Assembly: GCA_019637335.1 (NCBI GenBank)
Contig: JAHBVV010000037.1
Coordinates: forward strand, 1 to 64,000
Direction of reading: 5' to 3'
DNA: 64,000 nucleotides
Source of the DNA: Candidatus Hydrogenedentota bacterium
GTDB lineage: Bacteria > Hydrogenedentota > Hydrogenedentia > Hydrogenedentales > JAEUWI01
Below the pieces are notes generated by a model that was not told the origin of the DNA, searched no databases, and worked only from the letters and a program-made list of their open reading frames with translations. Position numbers and translations under genes: made by a program. This document shows, one piece after another, positions 63,318-64,000 of this stretch. How positions within the stretch are numbered: the stretch's first letter is position 1; every line of letters starts with the position of its first letter.

Positions 63318-64000
63318 ATGCGCCCCATAACGAATCGCCTGCTTCTCGCCACAGCTATTTCTGGATCGATCCTCGTGCTCTTCAGCGTCTTTTCCGCGAA
63401 GGTCCTCGACTACTACGGAATTGGCTTGTTTGTGGCCACACCCTTTGTGGCCGGACTTGCGCTTGCGATGGTCGCCCAGACACCGTGGCTCCGACCCATT
63501 GCCACGGTATGCGCGGGCAGCCTTGGCGCGCTGGTTGGGAGCGGTGCGTTGATGTTGTTGACTGGATTCGAGGGCCTGATTTGTCTGCTGATGGCCGCAC
63601 CGATTGTGGGGCTGTTCCTGCTTGCGGGCACGATACTGGTTCTGGTTGTGCAATTGTGGCGTGGGAAGAAACAGGCCGCGAGCCGGTCCCCGGGGATTGT
63701 TGTTCTGGGGATGGTGCTAACGCTGACGCTCGGCATGAGCGCAGAGCCCATGCTGGCGCGGACGGCGCCGCTTCGCTCCGTTCAGACCCGCGTATTGATT
63801 GACGCGCCTATCGAGGAGATCTGGGGGGCCGTGGTTGAGTTTCCGCCCATTACCTCGCCGCCCGAGGGTATTCTGGCGTATGGCATCGCCTACCCGGTCT
63901 CGGCAAGCATTGAGGGAATCGGTGTGGGCGCGATCCGGCGCTGCACCTTCAATACAGGCGACTTCATCGAGCCCATAACGGTTTGGGCGCCGCCTAATCA
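63318..64000 (+). CDS. Membrane protein with C-terminal SRPBCC-like domain (cut by window end)
   Basis: The visible 227 residues run off the right edge. The first part has four to five membrane helices (LLLATAISGSILVLFSVFSA, LFVATPFVAGLALAMVA, LICLLMAAPIVGLFLLAG, GIVVLGMVLTLTLGM). The soluble part then begins VQTRVLIDAPIEEIWGAVVE, the usual opening of SRPBCC/polyketide-cyclase-like ligand-binding domains, and continues GVGAIRRCTFNTGDFIEPIT. GGAG precedes the ATG by 10 bp. The promoter with two operators suggests it is under specific control, perhaps by a ligand. The frame has no stop before position 64000. Confidence 0.75.
   Translation, partial: MRPITNRLLLATAISGSILVLFSVFSAKVLDYYGIGLFVATPFVAGLALAMVAQTPWLRPIATVCAGSLGALVGSGALMLLTGFEGLICLLMAAPIVGLFLLAGTILVLVVQLWRGKKQAASRSPGIVVLGMVLTLTLGMSAEPMLARTAPLRSVQTRVLIDAPIEEIWGAVVEFPPITSPPEGILAYGIAYPVSASIEGIGVGAIRRCTFNTGDFIEPITVWAPPN

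Noticed and set aside
1-64000. tRNA, rRNA or other stable RNA genes.
   Set aside because: I saw no cloverleaf with a GGTTCGA-type T-loop region and no rRNA sequence; a covariance search would be needed to exclude small RNAs.

Overview
This is a high-GC bacterial chromosome window with about 40 supportable protein genes, most of them on the minus strand, and no RNA genes that I can see. Several traits occur together: planctomycete-type DUF1549/DUF1553 cytochrome and DUF1501 proteins, an H-X-DG prepilin-like protein, secreted proteins with very long Gly-Glu linkers and immunoglobulin-like repeats, and GC-rich hairpin repeats in the intergenic DNA. This suggests the PVC/Planctomycetes neighbourhood, and my best guess is a Candidatus Hydrogenedentes-like organism. 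That assignment is inference; no marker gene here settles it.

Layout. 1-4.3 kb: housekeeping genes rplU-rpmA-obgE-proB and an aspartate dehydrogenase, all minus. 4.7-7.2 kb: a lipoprotein with eight PKD repeats. 7.8-15.8 kb, plus: one RND adaptor followed by two different RND pumps. 15.8-21.5 kb, minus: a giant two-headed 2-hydroxyacyl-CoA dehydratase activase and its dehydratase-like partner. 21.8-27 kb: a prepilin-like protein, a GmhA-like SIS protein, an MBOAT acyltransferase and malate dehydrogenase. 27.2-29.7 kb: a small accessory island with higBA, a PIN-domain toxin/antitoxin pair, two unknown small genes and a cysteine-less FmdB-like protein. 29.7-36.6 kb, minus: a deoxyhypusine synthase-like protein, a secreted glycerophosphodiesterase, alaS, a ketopantoate reductase-like protein and a ComEA-like protein. 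36.7-43 kb, minus: a DUF1549/1553 cytochrome, a GntP-type permease and a DUF1501 protein in one unit. 43.2-54 kb: a lysophospholipase-like hydrolase, two large surface proteins sharing one display module, and two envelope proteins. 54.6-62.9 kb, minus: proA-nadD-yqeK-methyltransferase, DinB, hisD-hisC and murA. The right edge cuts a membrane/SRPBCC gene.

Two things stand out beyond ordinary genes. First, the two large surface proteins (1643 and 866 residues) carry different N-terminal heads on the same C-terminal module: Gly-Glu linker, four cysteine-containing Ig-like repeats, a conserved distal region, then a tail with a Cys-Ala-Pro motif, a membrane helix and basic residues. This looks like a sorting/anchoring system whose processing enzyme is not in the window. 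Second, the intergenic DNA is full of organised repeats: 9-bp GGAC arrays at seven loci, an 85-bp hairpin family in six copies with apparent compensatory changes in its stem, a REPIN-like inverted pair, and 53-bp and 60-bp tandem hairpins. Many lie just 3' of minus-strand genes in stretches whose transcript would be C-rich and G-poor, as expected for Rho-dependent termination. A smaller find is a near-consensus promoter at the right end bracketed by two TGAAC-N2-GTTCA operators.
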